From an uncultured Lachnospiraceae bacterium (lineage in GTDB: Bacteria > Bacillota > Clostridia > Lachnospirales > Lachnospiraceae): a stretch of DNA of 6,397 nucleotides. Shown piece by piece: positions 1 through 6,397 of the stretch (positions are counted from its first letter, which is position 1; every line of letters starts with the position of its first letter). The notes under the pieces were generated by a model. The model was not told the origin of the DNA, searched no databases, and was given only the letters and a program-made list of their open reading frames with translations. The stretch covers positions 1 through 6,397 of the forward strand of contig CALGGL010000319.1 in assembly GCA_937915975.1 (NCBI GenBank). The letters run 5' to 3'. A program made the position numbers and the translations under genes.

Positions 1-133
1 CATATTAAAGATGAAAAAATATTTTGATATTATTTATAAAAAATAATAATTAATTTTAATTGTTTTTAAAATAATTATTTTTAATTTAATTTTAATACTT
101 TTTTTAGGCAAGAATCAATAATAATTATCAAAT
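1..133. other. AT-rich non-coding flank
   Basis: This stretch is almost entirely A and T with homopolymer runs and stop codons in all frames. I see no gene, telomeric repeat or recognisable RNA. On the + strand a pyrimidine-rich run ending in AG lies near 100-110 and could resemble a eukaryotic 3' splice site, but at this base composition that is weak evidence. Confidence 0.4.
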
Positions 134-1347
134 TTAACCAAAATATTTATATACCTTAATTTTACTTTTATTTATATTTGTTCCAATATAATTATCTTAT
201 CTTAAAGTAGCATACATTTTTTCATTAATTTCTCTCATCAATTTATAAACTTCTTTCAATTGATTTAAATTATTAAAAGTAAATTTATTATCTAATCATA
301 TAGACTTATTGATAGTTAATATATAATAAAATGATGCTTTTTCCTTGTTTTTATTTGTTTTAAATTTATGTGGAAATATCTTTAAAATAATTCTTCTTTC
401 TCTATTTTTGAGTTTTCCTCTGCATTTTTTTGTTTTTCTTCTTTGTCAATTTTTATTTGATATATTCATCGAATCAACAACTTGAACTTTCAAACTTTCA
501 TTAATCATTTTTAAAAAATTATCTTAGTTAATATCTTTTTTTGCTATGTTCGCCTTAAAATTCTTCGGTTTTTTTTGACATGAAATTTTTTTCCAAAGAA
601 ATGATTTTTCATAAATAATATTATGATTTTTTTATCTTTATTATTATATTGTATATCTCATTGAAGATAATAACTTAATATATGAAAATAAAATTCTAAT
701 AAAATATCATCATCATTTTTATTAAATATTGCAATAAGTGAAGCTCTATAATTTGTATCACTTTTGCGGATAATAAATAATAATATTTTACTTTTACTTT
801 TTTCATAATATTTGATTTATTCTTTTATAAACTTTTAAAATTAAAAGTAGTAGAATATAATATAAATAAATAGTTCCAGTAATAATCCAATTTTTGTTCA
901 TAGGTTATGTTTTTATTAAATATTTATTATAAACACTTCGTTATATTTTATAATTCCTTTCCATTGAATTGGTAGGATTAATTTTAAATTTTTTCAAATT
1001 GTTACATTATTTTCTTTTAATTTTTTATATTTAACTTAAATTCTAAAAAGACAACCTTCTTCATTCTTAATTACAATAGAATTATTATTTATTATATTAT
1101 TATTATCGACTCTGGTTATTTTTACTATTGAATCTTCATCCAAACCAATATTTAAAAGGTTTCCAAAAATAATTATCTCTTGCAAATTTATTTACGATTC
1201 AAAAGCTTGAAATAACATATTTTCTTTCGGGAGACAATCTTATATCTTTTTCGTGCTAATTTCTTTTTGATGTTTATTTTTTTTATTTTTGTTTACTACT
1301 TGGATTTTTATCTTATATTAAATTCGAAAAGAGTTAATTTTCGTATC
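134..1347 (-). pseudogene. Degenerate or alternative-code minus-strand coding region
   Basis: I do not recognise the protein. Read on the minus strand, long segments look coding although no clean ORF exists. About 1341 to 919 reads in one frame with pieces such as LPKENMLFQAFES, GNLLNIGLDEDSIVKITRV and KNEEGCLFRI. About 919 to 830 reads better in a second frame (YEQKLDYYWNYLFILYS). About 816 to 661 returns to the first frame without any stop (LFIIRKSDTNYRASLIAIF). From about 600 to 134 a third frame carries MINESLKVQVVDSM and NQLKEVYKLMREINEKM, ending at TAA 136-134 with TGA and TAA close behind. Interrupting codons are mostly TAA (for example 1320-1318, 1242-1240, 1194-1192, 1038-1036, 526-524), plus TGA at 996-994, 660-658, 448-446 and 298-296. 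Gln or Trp would fit the context at many of them. A decayed gene is the simplest reading; a ciliate-type code with sequence errors is the alternative. It lies head to head with the MORN gene. Confidence 0.35.
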
Positions 1348-1398
1348 CAAAATTATATAATAAATTTAATTAAAAACTTATTTCAAATAGAGCAATAA

Positions 1399-2697
1399 AT
1401 GATACAGACAATAAAAAGCAAATATGTTTTCAAAGTAATCTTTTCTTATATTGAAGATAAAAAGGGACTAAAATTGGTAAAATATAATAAAATAATACAA
1501 AATAAACTGACAATAAATATTAACAATTATAAACATATAAGTGGAAAATATATCATTTATAAGCCAAATAACATAGGAAAAGAATATGATAGTTATAAAA
1601 ATATATTAATATTTGAAGGAGAATATTCAAAGGGAGAAAGAAATGGAAAAGGTAAAGAATATGATCAAAACGAGTCATTAATATTTGAAGGAGAATATTT
1701 AAAAGGTAAAAGACATGGTGAAGGTAAAGAATATAGGAATGCTCAATTAATATTTAGTGGAAAATATTTTTATGGAAAAAGACTAAATGGTGAAGGTAAA
1801 GAATATATTGATGATAAATTAAGATTTGAAGGATTCTATTCAAATGGACAAAAAAACGGAATTGGAAAAGAATTTAATTCCGATGGTAAATTAATATTTC
1901 AAGGAAGCTATTTAAATGGTAAAAGAAAGGAAGGAAAAGAGTATAACTGTGATAATAAAATAATATTCGATGGCAAATATTTATATAATCATAAACTAAA
2001 AGGAAAGGAATATTGTGAAAGTAAATTAGTATATGAAGGAGATTATTTATATGACAAGAAATGGAATGGAAAAGGATATGATAAAAATGGTAAAATTATA
2101 TTTGAAATAAAAAATGGTAATGGAAAAATTAAAGAATATAATGATGAAGGTCAATTAATATTTGAAGGTGAATATGTTAACGGAAAAAGAAGTGGAAAAG
2201 GAAAAGAATATAATGATGATGGTGAGTTAATATTTGAAGGAAATTATTTAAATGGAAATAGGAATGGTTATGGGAAAGAATATAATTATGGTGAATTAAT
2301 ATTTGAAGGTGAATATTTAGATGGAAAAAGAAATGGAGAAGGAAAAGAGTATAAAATTAATGATGATGAATTAATGTTTGAAGAAGAATATTTAAATTTA
2401 AAAGGAAAAGATATTAATCATGGTGATTTAATATTTGAAGGAGATTTTTTAAAAGGAAAAAGATGGAGAGGAAAAGGAAAAGAATATAATAAATTCGGTA
2501 GCATAATATTTGAAGGTGAATATATAGATGGAGAAAAAAATGGAAAGGGAAAAGAATATAATGAAAATAATAAACTAATATTTGAAGGTGAATATTTAAA
2601 AGGAAAAAAAAATGGAAAAGGAAAAGAATATAATGAATATGGTGAAATAATATTTGAAGGAGAATATTTGGATGGAAAAAGGAGGTCTCATATTTAA
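1399..2697 (+). CDS. MORN-repeat protein with F-box-like N-terminus
   Basis: The protein has 432 residues. Residues 1-58 form a basic head (IKSKYVFKVIFSYIEDKK followed by KLVKYN) resembling the short helical start of F-box-like proteins. From residue 71 to 428 there are about 16 units of 22-25 residues built on FEGEYLxGKRNGKGKEY, the MORN pattern. Units at 119, 190, 235 and 327 are degenerate, and KWNGKGYDKNGK at 221 marks an irregular unit. MORN arrays generally form elongated beta-sheets that bind lipids or proteins at membranes and cytoskeleton; bacterial YwqK-type proteins carry similar repeats. No signal peptide or membrane segment is seen. The ATG follows AT-rich sequence without a Shine-Dalgarno motif, which favours a eukaryotic source. 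Gln is coded by CAA or CAG and Trp by TGG, so the standard code suffices. The last repeat breaks off after GKR and the final residues SHI* probably come from foreign DNA, so the true C-terminus is likely missing. Its cellular role is unknown. Confidence 0.75.
   Translation: MIQTIKSKYVFKVIFSYIEDKKGLKLVKYNKIIQNKLTININNYKHISGKYIIYKPNNIGKEYDSYKNILIFEGEYSKGERNGKGKEYDQNESLIFEGEYLKGKRHGEGKEYRNAQLIFSGKYFYGKRLNGEGKEYIDDKLRFEGFYSNGQKNGIGKEFNSDGKLIFQGSYLNGKRKEGKEYNCDNKIIFDGKYLYNHKLKGKEYCESKLVYEGDYLYDKKWNGKGYDKNGKIIFEIKNGNGKIKEYNDEGQLIFEGEYVNGKRSGKGKEYNDDGELIFEGNYLNGNRNGYGKEYNYGELIFEGEYLDGKRNGEGKEYKINDDELMFEEEYLNLKGKDINHGDLIFEGDFLKGKRWRGKGKEYNKFGSIIFEGEYIDGEKNGKGKEYNENNKLIFEGEYLKGKKNGKGKEYNEYGEIIFEGEYLDGKRRSHI
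1609..2682 (+). repeat. Array of about 16 MORN-type repeats within the gene
   Basis: Units of roughly 66-75 bases recur with the core ATATTTGAAGGTGAATATTT and a following GGAAAAGGAAAAGAATAT. FEGEY-type cores begin at residues 72, 96, 119, 143, 167, 190, 212, 235, 255, 279, 302, 327, 346, 371, 395 and 419. Units near the 3' end (residues 371-428) are more alike than those in the middle, as expected if duplications were recent there. Such an array is prone to assembly collapse, so the copy number should not be taken as exact. Confidence 0.85.
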
Positions 2698-2742
2698 ATC
2701 TTAGTATAGATTTATTTGATAATGAAATAGTATTTGAGAGGC
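2680..2742. other. Breakpoint between AT-rich block and whiA block
   Basis: The MORN repeat stops being recognisable after 2682. WhiA-like sequence is convincing from about 2742 (HSKYIVITENTM, then VLQTIKL), 11 codons upstream of the first ATG at 2775. The WhiA frame is open back to 2658 but contains no ATG, GTG or TTG before 2775, and no ribosome-binding site lies ahead of that ATG. The join therefore lies somewhere in this interval. No insertion-sequence end, direct repeat or attachment site is visible. It may be an assembly or amplification chimera or a real rearrangement. Confidence 0.7.
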
Positions 2743-2774
2743 ATTCAAAATATATTGTAATTACAGAAAACACT

Positions 2775-3518
2775 ATGATTGAAAGGGTGCTGCAGACCAT
2801 CAAGCTCTATGATTATGTCGATATTTTGAAAGAGGACTGGCTTGATGAAGATGAGCTTTATGAGAATCTTGTGGATGATGAGATTACATATGTGTCAACT
2901 CATGGGATCTCATTGCAATACTGTCATTTTCCAAAACAGATTATACAAAAAAGCTGCTGTAAAAAAGCATTTATACGGGGCTTTTTCCTTGCGACCGGTT
3001 CAGTAAATGATCCCAATAAGGCATATCATTTTGAGATAGTTACAGATACCAGGGAAATGGCGGAAGTTATCAGGGAAGTTATTGTGGGCTTTTCACTGGA
3101 TGCAAAGGTGGTCAAACGAAAGAAATATTATGTGGTGTATCTCAAGGAAGGTTCAATGATAGTTGATATGCTCAATGTAATGGAAGCTTATGTGAGTCTG
3201 ATGGATATGGAAAATGTCCGGATACTTAAGGATATGAGAAATGATATTAACAGACGTGTCAATTGTGAAACGGCTAATATTAAAAAAACAGTCAGCGCAT
3301 CCATGAAACAGATTGCTGACATTGAATATATAGAAAAGGCAAGAGGTTTAAAATATTTAAATAAACCCTTAAGGGAGATTGCAGAGGTCAGGCTCTCTGA
3401 GCCGGATGCAGACATGGCAACCTTGGGAACAATGTTGAATCCACCGATTTCAAAATCAGGTGTGAATCATAGATTAAGAAAAATAAGTAAGATTGCGGAG
3501 GAAATTAGAAATGGTTAG
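2775..3518 (+). CDS. whiA: WhiA DNA-binding regulator, 5'-truncated
   Basis: WhiA combines a degenerate LAGLIDADG homing-endonuclease fold with a C-terminal helix-turn-helix. It controls sporulation or cell division genes in Actinobacteria and affects division and chromosome segregation in Bacillus. Seen here: CCKKAFIRGFFLATGS at residues 61-76, then DPNKAYHFEI (second LAGLIDADG-like half), KVVKRKKYYVVYLKEG (111-126), NVRILKDMRNDINRRVNCETAN (147-168) and the C-terminal signature PPISKSGVNHRLRK (223-236). Full-length WhiA is about 310-320 residues, whereas this frame gives 247 from the ATG. Homology extends upstream in the same frame to about 2742, so the ATG at 2775 is an internal Met. About 60 N-terminal residues, including the first LAGLIDADG half, are missing at the breakpoint. 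An acidic stretch at 20-45 seems longer than I expect for the family. The stop overlaps the next gene by eight bases. The family assignment is secure; as it stands the fragment is probably not functional. Confidence 0.9.
   Translation: MIERVLQTIKLYDYVDILKEDWLDEDELYENLVDDEITYVSTHGISLQYCHFPKQIIQKSCCKKAFIRGFFLATGSVNDPNKAYHFEIVTDTREMAEVIREVIVGFSLDAKVVKRKKYYVVYLKEGSMIVDMLNVMEAYVSLMDMENVRILKDMRNDINRRVNCETANIKKTVSASMKQIADIEYIEKARGLKYLNKPLREIAEVRLSEPDADMATLGTMLNPPISKSGVNHRLRKISKIAEEIRNG
3497..3501 (+). promoter_or_regulatory. Ribosome-binding site of the HPr-like gene
   Basis: GGAGG lies inside the end of whiA, nine bases before the ATG at 3511. It decides the start: the upstream in-frame TTG at 3493 would itself overlap this site and would add six residues (starting MRRKLE) that HPr proteins do not have. 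The spacing shows translational coupling to whiA. Confidence 0.8.
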
Positions 3519-4758
3519 CGAAACAGTTAATGTGAATCTGACAGCAGATGCAGAGGCAAGACCGGTGGCAGTTCTTGTGCAGAAAGCAAGCCAGTTTGAA
3601 AGCAAGGTTTTTATTCAGTCAGGTGACAAGAAGATCAATGCCAAAAGTATCATGGGCATGATGAGCCTTGGACTTAGCCAGGATGCAGAAATCACTGTGT
3701 GTGCTGAAGGTGAAGATGAGCAGGTTAATGATGGGATAAAATACAATGTTTCAGATATAGATGGTGATGGGAGAGAAGAACTATTACTTGAAATAACGTC
3801 AGTATATACTGCTGCCCAAACGCTTCTTATATACGAATATAATCCGGATACTCATGAGGTGATTGAAGAATTATCTGAATATCCATATATTATTGGAGCC
3901 TATGATAACGGAATACTTGAGATTGGTTTATCTCATAATCAAGGGATGGCAGGAGACGCTATGTGGCCATACAGTATGTACAAATATAATGCCGAAACAG
4001 ATACTTACGATAAGGTTGCAGGTGCTGATGCGTGGGATGGATCAGTATTTCCTACAGGATGGGATGGGGAGAGTTTTCCTTCTGATAAAGATACTGATGG
4101 AGACAATATATTATATTCAACAATAGATTATGCATCTGAGAGCGATTATGTGTGGATTGATAATGCCCAATATGAAGAGTGGCATAACGGTTATATAAAT
4201 GGAGCTAATAAAAAAGAACTTGAATGGCATGATATATCAGAGGGTGATATTTATTCAAGTATAGATCAATTAAATAGCTATATCTTCGATTACTACACAG
4301 ATACGCATGAGATATCTGAATCGGATATCGGCTATATGTATGTTCAAAATACAATTGATTCAGGTATGGGTGATGCAACAGAAGTTGTGTTCAATTATCT
4401 TAGGGATAAGGCCGGACTTGAAACAGTTATAGACAATGAGGGGATGGAAGAGGCATATGCACATGTCGATAACGAAGTTGTTATTTATACTGATTACGAT
4501 ACTATGTATGCATTGAATTATATAGGAAATAAGGTGGGGGATATAACAATATTTGGTTTATATCCGGGAATGCCAATTGATGATGCCAGACGCATTATTG
4601 AAGCTATGAATTTCACAAAGCAATACGATGAGTATTCCCAGACCGAAATCGAGAATGTATATGTTACAGGAGTTAGTAGCGGACATTATGAGATTAGAAT
4701 AGATGAGGCTGATGGGAAAGTGAAAAATGTATCAATTGTTAAGATGTATAGTTTTTAA
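3511..4758 (+). CDS. Crh-like HPr domain joined to surface-protein fragment
   Basis: Residues 1-70 are an HPr-family domain. In HPr, His15 carries phosphate for the PTS and Ser46 is the HPr kinase site. Here the motif reads AEARP, with Glu at position 15, while NAKSIMG places Ser exactly at 46. That matches Crh-type proteins (Gln15 in Bacillus), which cannot pass on PTS phosphate but act with CcpA. The position after whiA fits this. The usual C-terminal helix ends prematurely near residue 71. From there the frame continues as a different protein: DIDGDGREELLLEI (82-95), an FG-GAP/VCBS-like calcium-binding motif, then a Tyr-, Asp- and Gly-rich region. The end holds GLYPGMPIDDARRII (349-363) and YEIRIDEADGKVKNVSI, resembling small SmpA/BLIP-like modules. 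Such proteins are normally exported, yet no signal peptide remains. G+C falls from about 47% to about 33% at the join. I infer two unrelated gene fragments fused in frame. The HPr part is secure; the second part has no firm function. Confidence 0.75.
   Translation: MVSETVNVNLTADAEARPVAVLVQKASQFESKVFIQSGDKKINAKSIMGMMSLGLSQDAEITVCAEGEDEQVNDGIKYNVSDIDGDGREELLLEITSVYTAAQTLLIYEYNPDTHEVIEELSEYPYIIGAYDNGILEIGLSHNQGMAGDAMWPYSMYKYNAETDTYDKVAGADAWDGSVFPTGWDGESFPSDKDTDGDNILYSTIDYASESDYVWIDNAQYEEWHNGYINGANKKELEWHDISEGDIYSSIDQLNSYIFDYYTDTHEISESDIGYMYVQNTIDSGMGDATEVVFNYLRDKAGLETVIDNEGMEEAYAHVDNEVVIYTDYDTMYALNYIGNKVGDITIFGLYPGMPIDDARRIIEAMNFTKQYDEYSQTEIENVYVTGVSSGHYEIRIDEADGKVKNVSIVKMYSF
3718..3746. other. 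Breakpoint inside the HPr-like gene
   Basis: HPr similarity ends at EGEDEQ (about 3720) and the calcium-binding-repeat protein is recognisable from GIKYNVSDIDGDG (about 3733). The words between (VNDGIK) could belong to either, so a short microhomology at the join is possible. The composition change between the sixty bases before and after 3720 is sharp. Confidence 0.6.
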
Positions 4759-4776
4759 AAACTAATGATTTATATA

Positions 4777-4782
4777 AGGAGG
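4777..4782 (+). promoter_or_regulatory. Ribosome-binding site of the secreted protein gene
   Basis: AGGAGG sits ten bases before the ATG at 4793, a strong Firmicutes Shine-Dalgarno site. The GTG at 4784 almost touches it and cannot be the start, so the protein begins MKNKVDKFGVK. No promoter is evident in the 34-base gap after 4758, so the two genes are probably co-transcribed. Confidence 0.8.
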
Positions 4783-4792
4783 AGTGTGCATT

Positions 4793-6235
4793 ATGAAGAA
4801 TAAGGTAGATAAGTTTGGGGTAAAAATATTTATGGCATTCATGTCTGTATTATTTGCATTGGCTGTACCAATGTATAAGGTCAATGCAGAAAATACTGAT
4901 GTAGGATCAGCAAAAGCAATTACATTTGGAACATCTTATAGCGATACTATAACGGAATCTATAGAACAAAGGTTTTATAAGATTACTTTACAGACTTCTG
5001 GCAGGATAGAATGGAGCATTGAAGCAGATATACGCTATTTCGATATGTACATATATGATAGCAACAATAAGAAAATGTATTCTGGTTCAAAGTCGAGAAA
5101 CTCTGTAACAAATAGGGCTAACATGAATGATTATATAGATTTGACAGCAGGGGATTACTATATACAAATATCAGAGACTTATGGCGGTAATACAGGTAGT
5201 TATAATTTTGTAGTCAATTATACTGCATCGGGTGAAAGCTTTTCTGAAGGTGGAACAGGAGCAAATAATGATATCAGGACAGCAAGCAGTATAGCATTTG
5301 GAAATGTATATACTGCACAGCTTGCAGATAACGATAATATTGATTATTTTAGATTTGAGGTAAGTGAATCTGGAACAATTGCTTTTTGGGGTGATGGAGA
5401 CATAAGAAATGTTTATTATAAAATATATGATAGTGAAGGTAATGATTTATATTCAGATTTTAGGTCAAGAGATAGTGTTACCAACAGAGCAACATTGAAT
5501 ACTAATTATTATCTGCAAAAAGGAACTTATTTTTTGGAAATAAGTGATACATATAATTATAATACCGGAGTTATACCGTTCAGACTGTTATTTGCATCTG
5601 CTGGAGAAACTTTTGGGGAAACCGGTGCTGATGATACGATTCAAGGTGCAAATTCTATTCAATATAACATTAATTATAATGGACAATTGGCTATTAATCA
5701 TAATGATAAAGATTATTATGCATTTACCGTGAGTGGTAATAAGGTGGTTGCAGTAGATTTTGTGAGTGAGATGACAAATGGAGAAGTTAGTATCTACGAT
5801 ACATCCGGAAAGTCACAAGGATATATGAGCTTTAATTCCACAGCTAATATTACAAAGTCTGATATATGGCAATTATCATCAGGCACATATTATCTTTGTG
5901 TTTCAAGCAATAACAAATGCGGCAATTATTCATTTAAGATAAGTACTGTGTCTGTGCCCAAGAAGGTTACATTATCAAGTGTAAAGAGTAAAAAGAAAAG
6001 GAAGATGACAGTCAAGTGGAAAAAGGTAAGCGGAGCAAACGGATATGAAATGCAGTATGCATATGCAAAGACCTTTTATTATCCTCATACATATACCGTT
6101 AAAGGTAAATCAAAAACAATAGGTGGATTGACATCAAAAAACAGATATTATGTAAGGGTCAGAGCATACAAGCTTATTGGTAATAACAAGATATATGGGG
6201 CATGGAGTAAAGTGAAATCTGCAAAGATTAAATGA
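4793..6235 (+). CDS. Secreted protein: three PPC-like domains plus Fn3-like domain
   Basis: The protein has 480 residues. A Sec signal peptide covers residues 1-32: basic start, hydrophobic core IFMAFMSVLFALAVP, and cleavage after VNA. Three units of about 105-112 residues follow (about 37-144, 158-269, 281-385). Each runs from an AxSIxFG-type strand through DYFRFEV or RFYKITL, a KIYDSEG or IYDTSG strand, then L..GTYYL.IS. This is the layout of bacterial pre-peptidase C-terminal (PPC) beta-sandwich domains. Residues 388-480 form a fibronectin type III-like domain with WKKVSGANGYEMQY, YYVRVRAY and GAWSKVKSAKIK, common at the end of Clostridia surface proteins. PPC domains usually flank secreted peptidases or glycan-binding proteins, but no catalytic domain is present. 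A binding or adhesion role is therefore an inference. Units 1 and 2 share SR-[ND]-SVTNRA; unit 3 lacks it. There is no LPXTG motif or C-terminal membrane anchor. The gene appears complete. Confidence 0.8.
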   Translation: MKNKVDKFGVKIFMAFMSVLFALAVPMYKVNAENTDVGSAKAITFGTSYSDTITESIEQRFYKITLQTSGRIEWSIEADIRYFDMYIYDSNNKKMYSGSKSRNSVTNRANMNDYIDLTAGDYYIQISETYGGNTGSYNFVVNYTASGESFSEGGTGANNDIRTASSIAFGNVYTAQLADNDNIDYFRFEVSESGTIAFWGDGDIRNVYYKIYDSEGNDLYSDFRSRDSVTNRATLNTNYYLQKGTYFLEISDTYNYNTGVIPFRLLFASAGETFGETGADDTIQGANSIQYNINYNGQLAINHNDKDYYAFTVSGNKVVAVDFVSEMTNGEVSIYDTSGKSQGYMSFNSTANITKSDIWQLSSGTYYLCVSSNNKCGNYSFKISTVSVPKKVTLSSVKSKKKRKMTVKWKKVSGANGYEMQYAYAKTFYYPHTYTVKGKSKTIGGLTSKNRYYVRVRAYKLIGNNKIYGAWSKVKSAKIK

Positions 6236-6263
6236 TGTGCAAGTTAATTAATGTCAGAGGTTT

Positions 6264-6300
6264 TAATAATTCTCCGCACCATCGATAAGCGGCATTATTA
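6264..6300 (+). terminator. Possible terminator after the secreted-protein gene
   Basis: TAATAAT (6264-6270) pairs with ATTATTA (6294-6300), enclosing CCGC (6274-6277) paired with GCGG (6289-6292). A three-against-one internal bulge separates the two stems, and the loop has eleven bases containing ATCGAT. The sequence after it (ATCTTTGTT) is only moderately T-rich. It begins 28 bases past the stop codon, the right place for a terminator, but the stem is imperfect. Confidence 0.4.
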
Positions 6301-6332
6301 TCTTTGTTCATAAAAGAATATAAGATCAAGGG

Positions 6333-6372
6333 GTAAGAAAAATAAAAGTTAATGGCGGGGAAATTCCCCGCC
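6333..6372 (-). terminator. GC-rich hairpin, terminator for leftward transcription
   Basis: GGCGGGG (6354-6360) and CCCCGCC (6366-6372) form a perfect seven-base stem around AAATT. On the minus strand it is followed by ATTAACTTTTATTTTTC, a good U-rich tail, while on the plus strand no T-run follows. It therefore best fits an intrinsic terminator for a gene entering from the right edge on the minus strand, convergent with the secreted-protein gene. Confidence 0.55.
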
Positions 6373-6397
6373 TCAAGGTGGACCAGGGTCTTTCGAC

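Noticed and set aside
1354..1361. TATAAT-like box upstream of the MORN gene
   Set aside because: The surrounding DNA is so AT-rich that such matches are expected everywhere, and no matching -35 element is visible.
1609..2682. CRISPR-like or satellite array
   Set aside because: The repeats are in frame, diverged, and encode MORN units; there are no unique spacers between identical repeats.
2680..2700. GGAGG followed by a possible non-ATG start as a natural 5' end of whiA
   Set aside because: The frame after it offers only ATT- or ATA-type codons, and the reading does not resemble the conserved WhiA N-terminus.
2414..2803. Minus-strand open frame of 129 codons rich in Phe, Leu, Ile and His
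   Set aside because: It is the antisense of the MORN repeats and shows the same periodicity. It also crosses the breakpoint into whiA and has no own start signal.
3188..3415. Minus-strand open frame of 75 codons inside whiA
   Set aside because: It is antisense to strongly conserved WhiA sequence and has no recognisable protein character.
3863..4126. Plus-strand open frame of 87 codons overlapping the surface-protein part
   Set aside because: It is a shifted-frame shadow of the Asp- and Tyr-rich coding sequence and has no ribosome-binding site.
5544..5732. Plus-strand open frame of 62 codons inside the secreted-protein gene
   Set aside because: It is an Ile- and Leu-rich shifted-frame shadow of the PPC-like repeats.

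Overview
The window looks like a mosaic of at least three, possibly four, pieces of DNA rather than one natural locus. Two breaks can be placed from the reading frames: one near 2680-2742, where the 5' end of whiA is missing, and one near 3718-3746, where the 3' end of an HPr-family gene is missing. Both coincide with a change in base composition: about 10-25% G+C in the lines counted left of the first break, about 45-52% between the breaks, and about 30-35% to the right.

Left block (1 to about 2680). Extremely AT-rich DNA carries one intact gene on the + strand (1399-2697). It encodes a 432-residue protein with about 16 MORN-type repeats behind a short F-box-like head, with no bacterial ribosome-binding site. 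On the - strand, about 1347 down to 134 contains long stretches that read as protein but are interrupted by TAA and TGA codons and by two or three frame changes. It is either a decayed gene or a gene using a non-standard code. The block looks like nuclear DNA of an AT-rich protist, ciliate or anaerobic fungus, though a low-GC bacterium is not excluded.

Middle block (about 2700 to 3720). This is Clostridia-type DNA, most like Lachnospiraceae: a 5'-truncated whiA followed, with an 8-base overlap, by a Crh-like HPr gene in which His15 is replaced by Glu while Ser46 is kept. The order whiA-crh/HPr is the well-known yvcJ-yvcK-whiA-crh arrangement.

Right block (about 3740 to 6397). More AT-rich Firmicutes DNA, probably also Lachnospiraceae. 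It holds the 3' part of a cell-surface protein with a DxDGDG calcium-binding-type repeat, now in frame with the HPr domain. After 34 bases comes a complete secreted protein with three pre-peptidase-C-terminal-like domains and a C-terminal fibronectin type III-like domain. Two hairpins follow, the second probably ending a gene that enters from the right on the - strand.

The mix of an AT-rich eukaryote-like segment and gut Clostridia suggests a rumen or gut sample, for example a protist single-cell or metagenome assembly with chimeric joins. I see no new defence, mobile or regulatory system. The points most worth checking are the two breaks and the - strand region with in-frame stop codons.
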